DNA from: Quercus robur | Lineage: Eukaryota > Streptophyta > Magnoliopsida > Fagales > Fagaceae | Reading direction: 5' to 3' | Assembly (NCBI RefSeq): GCF_932294415.1 | Contig: NC_065541.1 | Coordinates: forward strand, 66,928,695 to 66,992,694 | Length of the DNA stretch: 64,000 nucleotides | Shown here: one piece after another, positions 35,368-46,418 of the stretch | Position numbering within the stretch: the first letter of the stretch is position 1 | How the letters are laid out: each line of letters starts with the position of its first letter | Notes under the pieces: generated by a model | Database searches by the model: none | Told to the model about the DNA's origin: nothing | The model's input: the letters and a program-made list of their open reading frames with translations, nothing else | Position numbers and translations under genes: made by a program

Positions 35368-35855
35368 GGGCATGTTTGGTAGATTGTAATAGGTGCTGTA
35401 ATGTAATAGTTATTCCTATGGTTTAGTTATTCTTTAGTTTGGTTCTGTTTTTATTACAAAGAATAGTCATTCCTTATGAATAGCTATTCTTCAAAATGAG
35501 GAATAACTATTCCTATTTAAAAGGTTGTATTAGCTATTCCTTAATAAGTGCAATAATTTCAAAACTTAATATATTTCCAAATAAACAAACTTTCCACATA
35601 TATCTAACAATTATAAAAATAAAAAATCATAAAAAATAATACATATCTCTCTTAAATTTAAAAATAAGAATTTTTAAAGAGATATAATTGTATGAGTAAG
35701 ATTTTTCCTAAAATAAATGTTAAGTTTCATTCTAATATTATAACTCATAACCAACTAATGAATATGTTTAGTTATTACATTACAACGCATTTTATTGCTA
35801 GTAATAAAGATTACAATTCCTGTCGTAATCCTCATTCAGTGTACCAAACGTACCC
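35368..35855. mobile_element. Tourist-like MITE (PIF/Harbinger type)
   Basis: Starts GGGCATGTTTGGTAGATTG. Its end, read inverted, is GGGTACGTTTGGTACACTGA. TTA flanks both ends (35365-35367, 35856-35858), the classic 3-bp target of PIF/Harbinger elements. The interior repeats TAGTTATTCCT and AATAGCTATTC in both orientations. There is no transposase. Confidence 0.75.
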
Positions 35856-36212
35856 TTATTATTTTCAGTCACAATCATTAGTAGTAGTTGAAAAAAAAGT
35901 TATGTTCGCCTTAGAATGACGTAACACTCATATTTACAATACATGATATAGTAATAATAGACTTCAATAATATGTAAGGGCAAAACTTAGATATAGTATC
36001 TTAGGTACAGTACATTAGGTTCCCTACTTAAAATTTTGACATCTGTCCAATTTACAACCCAAACAAACGGCGTTAAAACTAAAAATTATTTTCTTTTCTT
36101 TTTTTTTCTTCTTCTTCTTTTTCCTGTACTGCAACTGCAAGAGAACCTATGGCTTCATATCTTGGCATTGTAGGATCTGTGCCTTCTGTTGAAGAATAAA
36201 TAGATATCATCA

Positions 36213-36416
36213 TCAAAAGCAAACAAAAAAGCCACAGTAAAAAAATAAGGAAGAAAGGGGAAAAAAGCAGAAAGCTTCCTTCTTAGACTCGCTCTTGATC
36301 TTTGAGCCCAACGACTCGCCTCTTCTCAAAATCATCACCTTCTCCATCGCCGGACCGGTCTTCACCACTCTCAGATCGTCCGCAGAGCTCAACCTCTTCA
36401 AGACCGATGGCTCCAC
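36213..36416 (-). pseudogene. Captured gene fragment of unknown family in the outer element
   Basis: On the minus strand the frame reads MEPSVLKRLSSADDLRVV, then AMEKVMILRRGESLGSKI and KSESKKEA before becoming low complexity. The charged, motif-like ILRRGESL phrase and higher GC content look like real plant exon sequence, not random DNA. I recall similar phrases in small uncharacterised plant proteins but cannot name a family. The frame has no domain, and its position inside a MULE explains it as captured DNA. Confidence 0.45.
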
Positions 36417-37439
36417 TGTGGTGACATACCTTTTCTTCTCCTACCGGACTACCAATTTCCGGCTAGATCTAGTGTTAGAATAGTTAAAGTTAGGGTTTCC
36501 ATAGTTTCTCCGGCGATAAAAAACCGTTGGCTTCTTTATTTTCTCCTTTCTTCTTTATTTTTTTGCTGGAGATTTTTTGTTCGCTTTTGGTGAGCACCGT
36601 GGGAAAGTAGAAAGCTTAGCTTTTGATGGGCTGAGATGAGAACAAGTTTACAGCTGATGGACTTCTTTGTTTTCCTTTTTGTTCTCTCAAAAGGAGTACC
36701 TCCACATCCACCATCTTCATGGTTATTTTTATTATTTTATATGGTTTTAGTTGTAGTGAGCCAGTGACTATTGGATTTATTTGGATTTCCCACGGTGATT
36801 TTGGCTTTTTACTTTATTTGGAGTAGAAAGCATAGCTCATCTCTTTATTCTTCAGCGGAAGGCACAAATCCTAGAATTCGAAAGATTTGATATGGCGTAA
36901 ATGCTCTTTTCGTCCCTACATTTTGGGGTAATTTCTATTTTGGTCCCTACATTTCTATTTTGCCACTTTTAGTCCCTAATCTAATTAACACGTGTTATTT
37001 TAGTCCTTTCCGTTAGCCAACAGACAAAAATAGTTGACGTGGCTGACGGAAGAATTAAAATATTATTAAAAAAGCCACATCAGATAAAATAATATAAAAA
37101 ATTTCTAACTATCTTATTTTTTTTATTAAAAAAAAAAGAAAAGAAAATAAATAAATTTATTTTGTTTCTCTTTTTTTGGGGAGAACATGAAGAATCTAGA
37201 ACATGTATTCTTCCCGTCAATCATGTTCTTCATTTTCTTCCTAGCAAACCTTGCCCAGAAATTTAAAAAATCAATATTTTTTGTTTTCTCTTTTCTTATA
37301 TTTCCTTAGCAACAAAGCCCATAAAATCAGTCAGATTTACAAACACAAAGACATGCCCACAAATTTACAAAACACAAACACATTCAACAATTACTCTATC
37401 ATTATTTCACGTTCCCATTACACAAAGACCTTCAAGGAT

Positions 37440-37775
37440 TCAAAATACCTTCAACAAACCCAAGTCTTTACACGCCTTAATCCAAATTTACAGACCCAAG
37501 CAAACCCAAATAGCAAAAATCCCAAACTCAAGATCGCTTTCCTCTTCCTCACCAACTCCGACCTCCACTTCGCCCCTTTCTGGCAGCAGTTTTTCCAAAA
37601 TGCCCCTTCCAAAAACCCCTACAACGTGTATGTCCATGCCAATCCTTCCGTCAACGTCACTCGCCCTAAGGGCACCGTCCTTACCTACCGTGGCTCACCG
37701 ACGCTCATCTCCGCCACGCGCCGTTTGCTCGCCATCGCCGTCATCGACAATCCAGCCAACGCATTCTTCTTCTTC
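37440..37775 (+). pseudogene. Captured GT14 (Core-2/I-branching-like) glycosyltransferase fragment
   Basis: The frame reads LKIAFLFLTNSDLHFAPFW, then YNVYVHANPSVNVTRP and SPTLISATRRLLAIAVID. These match the N-terminal catalytic-domain start of plant GT14 proteins (DUF266/BC10 type), normally about 380 aa with one N-terminal membrane anchor. Only some 90 residues of the enzyme are present. The piece between NVTRP and SPTLIS is shorter than in the family, and the sequence after NPANAF turns into unrelated DNA. The upstream part of the open frame (37251-37440) is not GT14-like. It is a transduplicated fragment, not a working gene. Confidence 0.85.
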
Positions 37776-38059
37776 TTTTTTCTGTATCGGATCTCCTTGG
37801 AGTTCGAATTCAGGTTGATGGAGCCAGATCTGTCTCTGGGAGCCATTTGGGTTTGTAAAAGTTTTGGAGATTTGGATTTGTTTGGAACAAGTGAAAGAGT
37901 CAGAAACAGTGTTTGAGGAAAGGAAGGAAGTGAGGGTGTGGGTTTTTATAGAGGTAGGTTAGAGAGAGAGAGTGTGCGTTTAAGAGGGTGTGGGTTTTGT
38001 GTTGTTGTGATTTGGGTCTGTGTTTGTGTTTGATCTCTGTTTTTTCTTTTTCTTTTTCT

Positions 38060-38375
38060 TTTTTCGTTTGTGTTGTTGTAATCTGGGTTTGAGTTATTGG
38101 TTGCTGGGTTTGTGTTCTTGTAATATGGGTTTGAGTGTTTAATCTTCTTTTTTTTTTTTTTTTTTTTTTTTTCTTTTTTCGTTTGTGTTGTTGTAATCTA
38201 GGTTTGAGTTATTGGTTGCTGGGTTTGTGTTCTTGTAATCTGGGTTTGAGTGTTTGATCTCTGTTTTTTTTTTTTCCTTTTTCGTTTGCGTTGTTGTAAT
38301 CTGGGTTTGAGTTATTGGTTGCTAGGTTTGTGTTCTTGTAATCTGGGTTTGAGTTCTTCGTTGCTGGGTTGGATT
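38060..38375. repeat. Tandem repeat, three units of about 100-120 bp
   Basis: Each unit has TTCGTTTG(T/C)GTTGTTGTAAT, GGGTTTGAGTTATTGGTTGC and GTTTGTGTTCTTGTAAT, separated by T-runs of different length. It lies in the right half of the inner Mutator-type element. Internal tandem repeats near the ends are common in MULEs. Confidence 0.85.
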
Positions 38376-38782
38376 GGGAAGAACAATGAAAATTAATAAT
38401 GATAAGTAATATGTTTTTAAAAAAAATTAAATTAGATTTAAGGTTTTTTTTTTATTTTAATAATATTTTAATTGTTATATCAGTGCCACATCAGCGTCAC
38501 GTCAGCCAATAGAATGTTCTGTTAGCCACATAAGCTATTTCCATCTATTGGCTGACGGAAAGGACTAAAATAACACGCGTTAATTGGATTAGGGACTAAA
38601 AGTGGTAAAATAGAAATGTAAGGACCAAAATAGAAATGACCCCAAAATGTAGGGACGAAAAGAGCATTTATGCCATTTGAAATCTGAAGTAGTTGTTAAA
38701 TTGGACTAATGTCAAAATTTTAAGTAGGGAACCTAATGTACTATAGCTATGGTACTGTACCTAAGTTTTGCCCAATATGTAA

Positions 38783-39061
38783 ATAGTACATAATATTATT
38801 TACAACATAAAGTGTGTACAAGAGATTATATCAATGGGGATACCATCATATTTAAAATATGTTTCTTATTTTCCAATTTTATTTAAGTAAACTTTATGCA
38901 CATGCACAGGTCAAGATTGAATAGTTAAAATTAATTCGTACTTAGTTATCTTTTACCAAAGCAAAAAAAAAAAAAATGTAAATATTTGTCATTTTGAATG
39001 AAAATTTTTTAATTTAGGTTTTTAAAAAAGTAGTAGTTTTATTTTTATAATTTTATAGTTA
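38783..39061. other. Short spacer to the next elements
   Basis: AT-rich DNA right of the outer Mutator-type element. Nothing recognisable. Confidence 0.5.
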
Positions 39062-39148
39062 ATATTAGGAGGATTTGAACCATGATTCTCTTAATAAATG
39101 ACAGCGTGTTATGTCATTTGCCAATGCCTTACGGCTGCTCCACCACCT
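39062..39148 (-). mobile_element. tRNA-like SINE fragment
   Basis: Read on the minus strand, GGTGGAGCAGCCGTAAGGC is followed by GGTTCAAATCC (box-B-like) and an A/T-rich tail. The spacing suits a tRNA-derived SINE, but the body differs from the SINE at 29663. Confidence 0.4.
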
Positions 39149-40184
39149 GTCGCGGCGACGCCTGCGCGCCTTTCATCTCATCTTGGCCTCAGTGCAAGAG
39201 ATGATATATGGAGGTGTGTCATACCTCAGGTATGCGACTGGAATATGAGTCGATTTTAAGAAAATTACCAAAGGTAAGTGAAGTCACCACCAATCATTGA
39301 GTTTTTCTAAGGTATGACTAGTCACCTAACTTTATTTGATTTTATTACCGATCCTAGGTTAAGAAAAATGGCATTTTTCCTAATCTAATGTGAATGGGCA
39401 AAAAATCTTGATTCTTGAATTCGGAAGTCTGGTTACGTGTGGGAAATGTGTTAGGCACCCCAAAACACCTGTCCAAAGACCGTCCTTTGTTTTGGTAAAA
39501 TTGTAATTTTTAGACATTACCAATTGAAAACGAGCTATTGGCATTAGCTTATGGGGCTTTGAACGTGTTGGGATTTCAGGTTTGATTTTGGAATGGATAT
39601 GGTCTGGATCAATGCTTTCTAAGTGTATTTGAAGTCGTTACCAAATTTCCATAGCGAAAATCTGGCAGCATTTCATCGTATTTTCGTGGCGGAAATTTAT
39701 GGCCTCGGGAAGCGTGCTAATGTGTTTTTCAAGTTTTCTATATATTTTAACCATTTTAACTCCGATTTCCACCCATGAATAGTCGTCGGAAAGGGAATTT
39801 GATAATCTTCGCTATGGCATTGGTCCCAACTTGTTGTATCAATCAAATCAAAATTAAGGTTTCTAGTGCCCTTGGGAGTCAATCTCGGGTTAAACTTGGT
39901 CAAAGTTGACGAAAATGACCAAGTAGCTCGGGTTTGATGTAGAAACATGAAAAATGTTGTTTTGGGATAATTTTGACCGACTTTGACTTTCAGTCAACCC
40001 AGGGTTGACTAGGGGCATTTTGGTCAATTTAACAAAAAAAAAACACTTTGAGTGCTCCGATGTCCGAACGGGTTGTGCCACGTCAATCTAGATTCTTCCC
40101 CGTACCCATGGAGAAAATATAATATTTTTGGAATTTTCAAGGTCTAGTACACAAATTGAGGGTGGACAAAATAAGGTGCCTACA
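39149..40184 (+). mobile_element. Probable LTR (Gypsy-like), fossil
   Basis: Runs from TGTCGCGGCGACGCC to AAGGTGCCTACA, a TG...CA pair. GTTAGGCACCCCAAAACACC and GGACAAAATAAGGTGCCTAC are phrases I associate with LTRs of plant Gypsy elements. No target duplication or internal region was found beside it, so it is a remnant of uncertain extent. Confidence 0.45.
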
Positions 40185-40732
40185 TCATTGAACTACAAGA
40201 TTATTGATAAAAGACAACAGTTAATGCAATAAACCATTTAGGTACTTGAAATCATTTAATTTCGTTGTTAATCATTTGTTAGAATATGTAGATTAATCAT
40301 CCAAAATAGCTTCATTTTAGTAAGAAATTTAAGTAAGTTTCTTAAATTATTTATGTAATTGGTTTTTATTTCCTATCTTAATTTTTGTGTTGGTGGTATA
40401 ATCAACTTCAATAATATGTGTTATATTTTTAAAAACAAAAGTGATTAAAATTTAGTTGTTACAAAAATCTATATTAAAAATATACAATATTTAGAGACAC
40501 AGCAAATTTGAATATATGGCGTTCGTTTTATGAGTTTTATATCTTACCGTCGTCGAAAAGTATGAGCGCAAGTTAATTTGGCATTAAAAACATGCATGTA
40601 GATGAATTTAATGTTACCATATCATGAACACAAGCATGTATTTGGTGAAGAAAAAAAAAATTACAAAGAGTTTAATAACAATTTTTGTTTTATTCCAAAA
40701 TATTCCAGCTACAGTAACTAAACAAATACTAT
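40185..40732. other. Spacer, nothing recognisable
   Basis: AT-rich DNA between two LTR-type elements, without coding or repeat signals I recognise. Confidence 0.5.
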
Positions 40733-43700
40733 TGTAAGGATTCAATTTGTAACGACCTCAAATTGGTGTATTGAGTTCGAACGTTAAAGGCCCAAACAAT
40801 AAAATTTGTAGAGAGTGGGCTAAAAGGCTAGGCCTTGGTGAATGAACAGCCGTTAGTCATGGTGTTCGTGATGATCGTTTAGAGGTGAACTGTGCTTGCC
40901 CAAGAAAACTTTCTCCTCGGTACGGCCTGGGTGGCTCTGGTTCTTAGCCCTGGTCCCAGCCCCCTTTTCTGGATTGCTTTCTTCTCCTTTTATACTAGCC
41001 TTTCCCTTCCCTTCAACTTCCACGTGTAGGTTCAGCTTTCTAGGGCTGATACTTGTCCTATCAGCCCATACCCAAAGTGGTTGGGGGTAGTTGTAAAAAC
41101 TTAAAAGCATGGTTCTGTCAGGCACAGAGTACTTAATTGCAATAATGGCAGTCTTTCCCTTATCCTTTGTTGCCACACTGTTCAGGGGTCCTTTCCCCAT
41201 CAATGCGAATGTGTTTAGCTTTTCATTGAACAGCTCCTATACTGTACTCGCCCTTTCTTCTAGGAGCGCTTTGGGATGCCGAGGACAGAATCGTCCTCGG
41301 TTATATCTCTAGGGCATTTGGACTTCCGTTGCATGTCCTCTGCAACGCCTCTCCTTGACGCGGGCCTTGGGCCCTAATATAAAGTGGGTCGGGATGACAA
41401 ATTCTCTGGCCCCACAATAGCCCCTCAAAATCCTGTTGTCCAACTCCTCGGACGGAGAGGAGGATTTTGGTGACGTCAGGCCTATGTCATGGTTTGCCAA
41501 GACTTGTCCTTTATCAATGCTGGAGCCTTGTCGTTTGCCTGGGACATGCCCCTAGTTGTGAGACATTCTTTTGGTTTACCCACGCCGCGCTCCTGCTGTT
41601 TCGGTACACGAGGCGCGCCTTTAATAAGGTCTCTTTACGAGGCGACGCAAATCCAACGGCTAAAGACTGCTTTGGGAATTGAGCGGGACTTATCTCGTTT
41701 GTAGTTTTTCTTGGAGATTTATACAGATTAAATGCCGTCAGGCTTGCCCTCCATATAAGAAGCACGATGGGAGGTCATTTCCTTTATGTACAGACCCTTT
41801 AAGCTTTTCAAATCCCTAACCCTCCAATTGTGCTCAAAGTCCCCACCACTAGTGTGACTGAGCCCTAGGGAGTGATATGGTCAAGGCCAGGATGAGGGTG
41901 AAGGGACCACACCCTTTCCAGAAGCCTTGGGTTTCTTCGAGATTCAAGATGGCCTGGTCAGGGCAAAGGAGACAAAGACTCAAGACACTTCTTCCCCCTG
42001 ATAAGGCAAGAAAGGAGCATTTTCTTCCTTCAGCCAAAATTCGAAGCAAGTGGAGGTCGCATTAGATTTTTGGTGCGACAGCACTGAGATTTCTCATTGC
42101 CGATACCATCCGTTCTCGCTCGATTGCCGCTAATATGATGCTTGCTATATTGCAGTTAGGGCTGGTATGGGGATTTGGCATCCCCGCTTCTTCTTTTCTT
42201 CCATCACTGGTGCCACCCAGGCGCCTCTGCTTCTTCTTCTCTTCCATCACTGGTGCCATCCAGACATGCTTAGTTGCTGCTAGAGCAAAATTGAAGGATT
42301 TATCGTTCCCATGTATCCCCCCCCTTTTTTTTTTCTTTTTGCTTCTGTAGTTAACTTCTGGTATAGGCTTGTTTAAACCCCTTTTATTGTACGCTGTACT
42401 ACTTCTTTGTCTAATAAAAGATGACTTTATCCCATTTTGTGTGTTCTTTCTTTTCCGCACTAATTATTTTGTGATGGATGTGCTGGTGTCCTTTTCTTTC
42501 GAACAGTACTTAGGGCCGAAACCCTTGTTAACAAAAAGCTATCACTTTGAACTTATTAAAACTGACGGGCACAATAATGTCGACTTGAAGTAGGTTAACC
42601 ATATGAGACTAACCGGGATAATAGCTGAACGTTCTGTATTGCATATGGGGTGATCACCCGAGGATGGGTAACCTAAAATGAACTATCCGAGAGGGTCGCC
42701 GGGCACTAAGGTGCTTTGCCACGTTCCTGACGACATTCATAACCTTAACTTGCTTTTGGTATCCGGTTCGAGGACCGAGGTATGACTGTACCGGGTCTAA
42801 ACATTCGGTTGTGTTAGTTTCCTTAGAGTTGGGGGTCCGAGGACCGTGCGGGATCTCCATTCTGTCTAGGACTTAAGCCATTTTCTAGTGACTAGTTTCC
42901 CCATAGGTTTGAGTCCGAGAATCATGCAAGACCTTGATTCTATCCAAAACTTATATTTTTTGAAGTAGTTGGTTTCCCCATAGGTTTGAGTCCGAGGACC
43001 ATGCAAAACCTTGGTTCTGTCCAAAACTTATATTTTTTGAAGTAGTCGGTTTCCCCATAAGTTTGAGTCCGAGGACCATGCAAGACCTTAATTCTGTCCA
43101 AAACTTATATTTTTTGATCCCTTGGGGATTAACCCCTTGGCATATGTGTGGGCCTTAAAATTTATGTTAGAAGCCCCTAGAACTGCCCGTGCCACTGGCG
43201 CTTTGAAGTGTAGCCTTGAGTGGGAGCTGAGTTAGGGCAACAACCGCGTGTTGTTGGAAATGATGGAGTGGCTTTCGCATAGCTTGCACCACTACCAAAA
43301 TTATTTCTCTCGAGGGGCCCTTGTTGACAGGGGCTTGATCCTTCCACGACTAACCGCCACCTACGCCAATGCACAAGCCTTCCCACAGACGGCGCCAATT
43401 GTAAGGACTCAATTTGTAACGACCTCAAATTGGTGTATTGGATTCAAACGTTAAAGGCCTAAACAATAAAATTTGTAGAGAGTGGGCTAAAAGGCTAGGC
43501 CTTGGTGAACGGACAGCCGTTAGTCATGGTGTTCGTGATGATCGTACAAAGGTGAACTGTGCTTGCCCAATAAGACTTTCTCCTCGGCACGGCCCTGGTT
43601 CTTGGCCCTGGTCCCAGCCCCCTTTTATGGATTGCTTCCTTCTCCTTTTATACTAGCCTTTCTCCTCCCTCCAATGTCCACATGTAGGTTTAGCTTTCTA

Positions 43701-44073
43701 GGGCTGATACTTGTCCTATCAGCCCATACCCAAAGTGGTTGGGGGTGGTTGTAAAAGCTAAAAAGCATGGCTTTGTCAGGCGCAGAGTATTAATTGCAGT
43801 AATGGCAAACTTTCCCTTGTCCTTTGTCGCCACACTGTTCAGGGGTCCTTTCCCCATCAATGCGGAGGTGTTCGGCTTTTCCTTGAACCGCTCCTGTACT
43901 GTACTCGCACTTTCTTCTAGGAGCGCTTTGGGATGCCGAGGATAGAATCGTCCTCAGCTATATCTCTAGGCCATTTGGACTTCCGTTGCATGTCCTTGGC
44001 AACGCTTCTCCTCGGCGCGGGCCTTGGGCCCTAATGTAAAGTGGGCTGGGATCACAAATTCTCTGGCCCCACA
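40733..44073 (-). mobile_element. Whole non-autonomous LTR retrotransposon (TRIM/LARD-like)
   Basis: Two LTRs, 40733-41416 (684 bp) and 43400-44073 (674 bp), lie in direct orientation and are about 93% alike by eye in the first 200 bp. ACTAT flanks the element on both sides (40728-40732, 44074-44078). The ends are TGTAAGGA and GGCCCCACA. Beside the right LTR, read on the minus strand, lies TGGCGCCGTCTGTGGGAA, a primer-binding-site-like sequence; beside the left LTR lies the purine-rich TTTTGAGGGGCTATTG. The element therefore runs on the minus strand. The 2-kb interior shows no gag or pol motif, so it would depend on a partner. LTR similarity suggests insertion a few million years ago. It lies 230 bp beyond the dead polygalacturonase gene. 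Confidence 0.92.
42893..43123. repeat. Tandem repeat of 77 bp, three units, inside the LTR element
   Basis: Three units beginning GGTTTCCCCATAGGTTTGAG and continuing CCAAAACTTATATTTTTTGA follow each other at 42893, 42970 and 43047. More diverged units with GTCCGAGGACC precede them. They lie in the 5' (primer-site) half of the interior of the LTR element. Confidence 0.9.
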
Positions 44074-44300
44074 ACTATCTACAACAGCACTCTAGATCAT
44101 AGCAGCTTTTAGTAAAAGGCTGAACTCAAACAAATCTAAAAATTACTATCCAACATTCCACAATTTCATTTAAATAAAGAAAAAGGGAACATGATAGACT
44201 GAAGTAAATGAAATTCTACTTAGAATAGAACTCCTATAACCTATTTGCAAATAGTATTTCCTCATTTTGCATTAGTTACAATAGCTTGGGAGGCATTTTA

Positions 44301-46418
44301 TTATTGTTTGCTGGTACAAGCATGAGGATTCTGCTTGCTCGAAACGGTGGGCTTGACATTAACACAAGTGGAAGTAGCAGATGCTCCTGCTCCCTTGTAT
44401 GCGAGATCAATGTTAGCAACCGCCACTTGTTGGCATGGTACGCTGTTACTGCAAATAAGCTTCACAGCTCCTTTGTTGAAGAAGTGCCTCTAATGTTCTT
44501 GAAGCTAACATTGCTGATCTTAACTTTCAAGGGAGACTGAAAGCAAAACAAACAAACAAAAACCCACACAAGAATTTGATATTAGCGTCTGTAATTTGTT
44601 TTTCTTTTTTTAACTTTTAACATCAAAATGAGTGTATATATTTGTGATGTTTGTAATAACCTTGTTTGAGCATTGATTGTTTGGGCAGTAGCCTTGATCA
44701 ATGAGGATAGGATTGGCAACATTGTTCATGATAATATTCTCGAAATGCATATCAGAAGCACTCCCAGGAAGGCAAGAAGGCCATGTTTTGATTCTAACAC
44801 CTTCTTTGTATTGCTAAGGGTGCCACCAATTACTCTGATTCCTAAAACAGGTTGTTCATTCTAGTACCTTCCAAGGCTTCCAACACTGATACCATGGCCA
44901 GGTCCACAAGTTACTTGGTTAGCAACAACATCTTGGGTTCCATCACCAATGGAGATGCAATCGTCACCTATTCCAACGTTGGCATTGGTGATGATGATCT
45001 TAGATGAATGTCCGATGTGAATTCCATCAGTGTTGGGGCTATCTCCGGGTGCAGTTATGGTAACATGTTGGATTTGCAAGTTCTTGCATCCCATAACGTT
45101 TATGTGGAAAAATTTGTTGTCCTTCGATTTAATGTCACGGACTATTGAATTTGTGACGAAATTGAACCTTATATTCTGTTCATGTTTACAAGTTAGAAAA
45201 ATCAAAACATCAAATATTAATACCATGGTTTCATTTAAATATTCTCCTAACAATATTTTCATTTAAATATATTATAGTAAAATGCTAACGCTTCTTTGAA
45301 TTACTATATTAAAAAAATTACAAATATATATCAATGAATGTGGTTGGTACTACTTTAACAATATTATATAATAATAAAAAATTCTTTTTGGACAAAAAAA
45401 TTTGTCACAGCTTGATGTTACATGCGAGTATGATTGGTGAACCATCGCTTTCACCTTTAACTACCACTTTTTCTCCATTACACACAGTTGCACAGGTTAG
45501 GGTCATGGCATAGAAGTTGTGTCCATATTCCGTATTTGGACTTTCTCATATATAAATTTGGAATTATCTTTTTTGGTGAGTTGTGACACCTCACTATATA
45601 AAGCTTACATCAAATTATTAATAATATGATAATATCCTTAACATCATTAAACAAATAAGTGCTTGAATTAGTATTTCGTGATGGTTAAAGTTCTTAAAGT
45701 TGTAGTGTCTATATATATCTACATAAATATAATGGAAATTTAAATGCTAATTATTAAGATTGAAATCTTACGATAGGAAGTGTTTTGCAGCTGTACTTTT
45801 TGTTACAATTATTTTTTTGCTATGCCGTTTGTCCTTTGCCATCAAAAACTCCACCACCTGACACAGTGAGATTGTTGATACGTTGAAAAGAAACCCAAAA
45901 GTCTTTACCGTTGAAGGAGGCAACGTCTGATGGGGCCTGTAGGGTGCCTTGAAGGTGAAACTCAATAGCACCTTTGCATGGACCTAATAAAGTCACTACA
46001 CCTAGTTTGTATGTCCCTACTGAAATCACAACTTTACTTCCTGCTACTGCGCATGCAGCTTTTCAAGCTTTTGTCCAAGCCTGATAAACACATTATGAAA
46101 AATCGAAATCAGTATATTACAATCTTTTTTCATGTTAATGTTTTATCATCTGGTCAAGACACCAAAGAGTTTTTAGTGTAAGCAGAGTTTGAACTCAAGT
46201 ACTTTTATTTGACATTAAAAGACTTTACTAGTTAAGTTAACTAGAACTCACTTTTCATGTTAATTAGGTATAGTTAATTGTGCTACACATATTTATACCT
46301 GGGTGATATCAACATTAGGTTGTCCTCCATACGATTTAACATCAAATACTTGCCCGACACTGGTGGATGCCAACAACAATAGCAAGGAAATTGTTACAAT
46401 GCTCAAATTCTTTCCCAT
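44301..46418 (-). pseudogene. Polygalacturonase (GH28, exo-PG type) pseudogene
   Basis: Four exon-like blocks on the minus strand: 46418-46299, 46080-45772, 45175-44661 and 44536-44301. They would give the normal family length of about 390 aa. The first encodes a signal peptide (ISLLLLLASTSVG) and VFDVKSYGG. The GH28 motifs are all visible: NTDGI, GDDC, GHG and RIK. Such enzymes trim pectin in the cell wall, often in pollen. The gene is dead: TGA at 46063-46065 and TAG at 45820-45822 replace conserved Trp codons, TAG at 44861-44863 follows SLGRY, and a base is missing near 44803 and near 44468. Splice sites are still intact, so loss is fairly recent. A SINE sits in intron 1. Confidence 0.93.
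46139..46253 (-). mobile_element. tRNA-derived SINE in polygalacturonase intron 1
   Basis: On the minus strand TAGTTAACTTAACTAGTAAAG (box A region), GAGTTCAAACTC (box B) and AAAAACTCTTTGGTGTCTTG follow in order, the same plan as the SINE at 29663. It is more diverged than that copy. Confidence 0.7.

Larger units (their letters stand above)
36894..38674. mobile_element. Inner Mutator-type (Pack-MULE-like) element
   Basis: Long inverted ends: GGCGTAAATGCTCTTTTCGT on the left and GGCATAAATGCTCTTTTCGT on the right read inverted, matching at about 90% or more for some 140 bp through AGTCCCTAATC and TTTTAGTCCTTTCCGT. The flanks ATTTGATAT (36885-36893) and ATTTGAAAT (38675-38683) agree at 8 of 9 bases. 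No transposase is seen. It carries a glycosyltransferase fragment and a tandem-repeat tract. The good match of its ends suggests it is younger than the outer element, whose ends match less well. Confidence 0.9.
35978..38773. mobile_element. Outer Mutator-type (Pack-MULE-like) element
   Basis: Terminal inverted repeats of about 80 bp: the left begins GGGCAAAACTTAGATATAGT, the right read inverted begins GGGCAAAACTTAGGTACAGT, and both continue through TACATTAGGTTCCCTACTTA. AATATGTAA occurs exactly on both sides (35969-35977, 38774-38782), the 9-bp duplication of the Mutator superfamily. No transposase is seen. The left interior (36100-36880) is exon-like and GC-richer than its surroundings, probably captured host DNA. 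A second element is inserted at 36894-38674, close to the right end. Confidence 0.88.

Noticed and set aside
37251-37916. 221-codon open frame as an intact glycosyltransferase gene
   Set aside because: Only about 90 residues are GT14-like, the rest is unrelated, and the whole lies between Mutator-type inverted ends.
40853-43945. Many 60-130 codon open frames at 40.8-44 kb
   Set aside because: They lie in the LTRs or interior of a non-autonomous LTR element, repeat between the two LTRs, and match no known domain.
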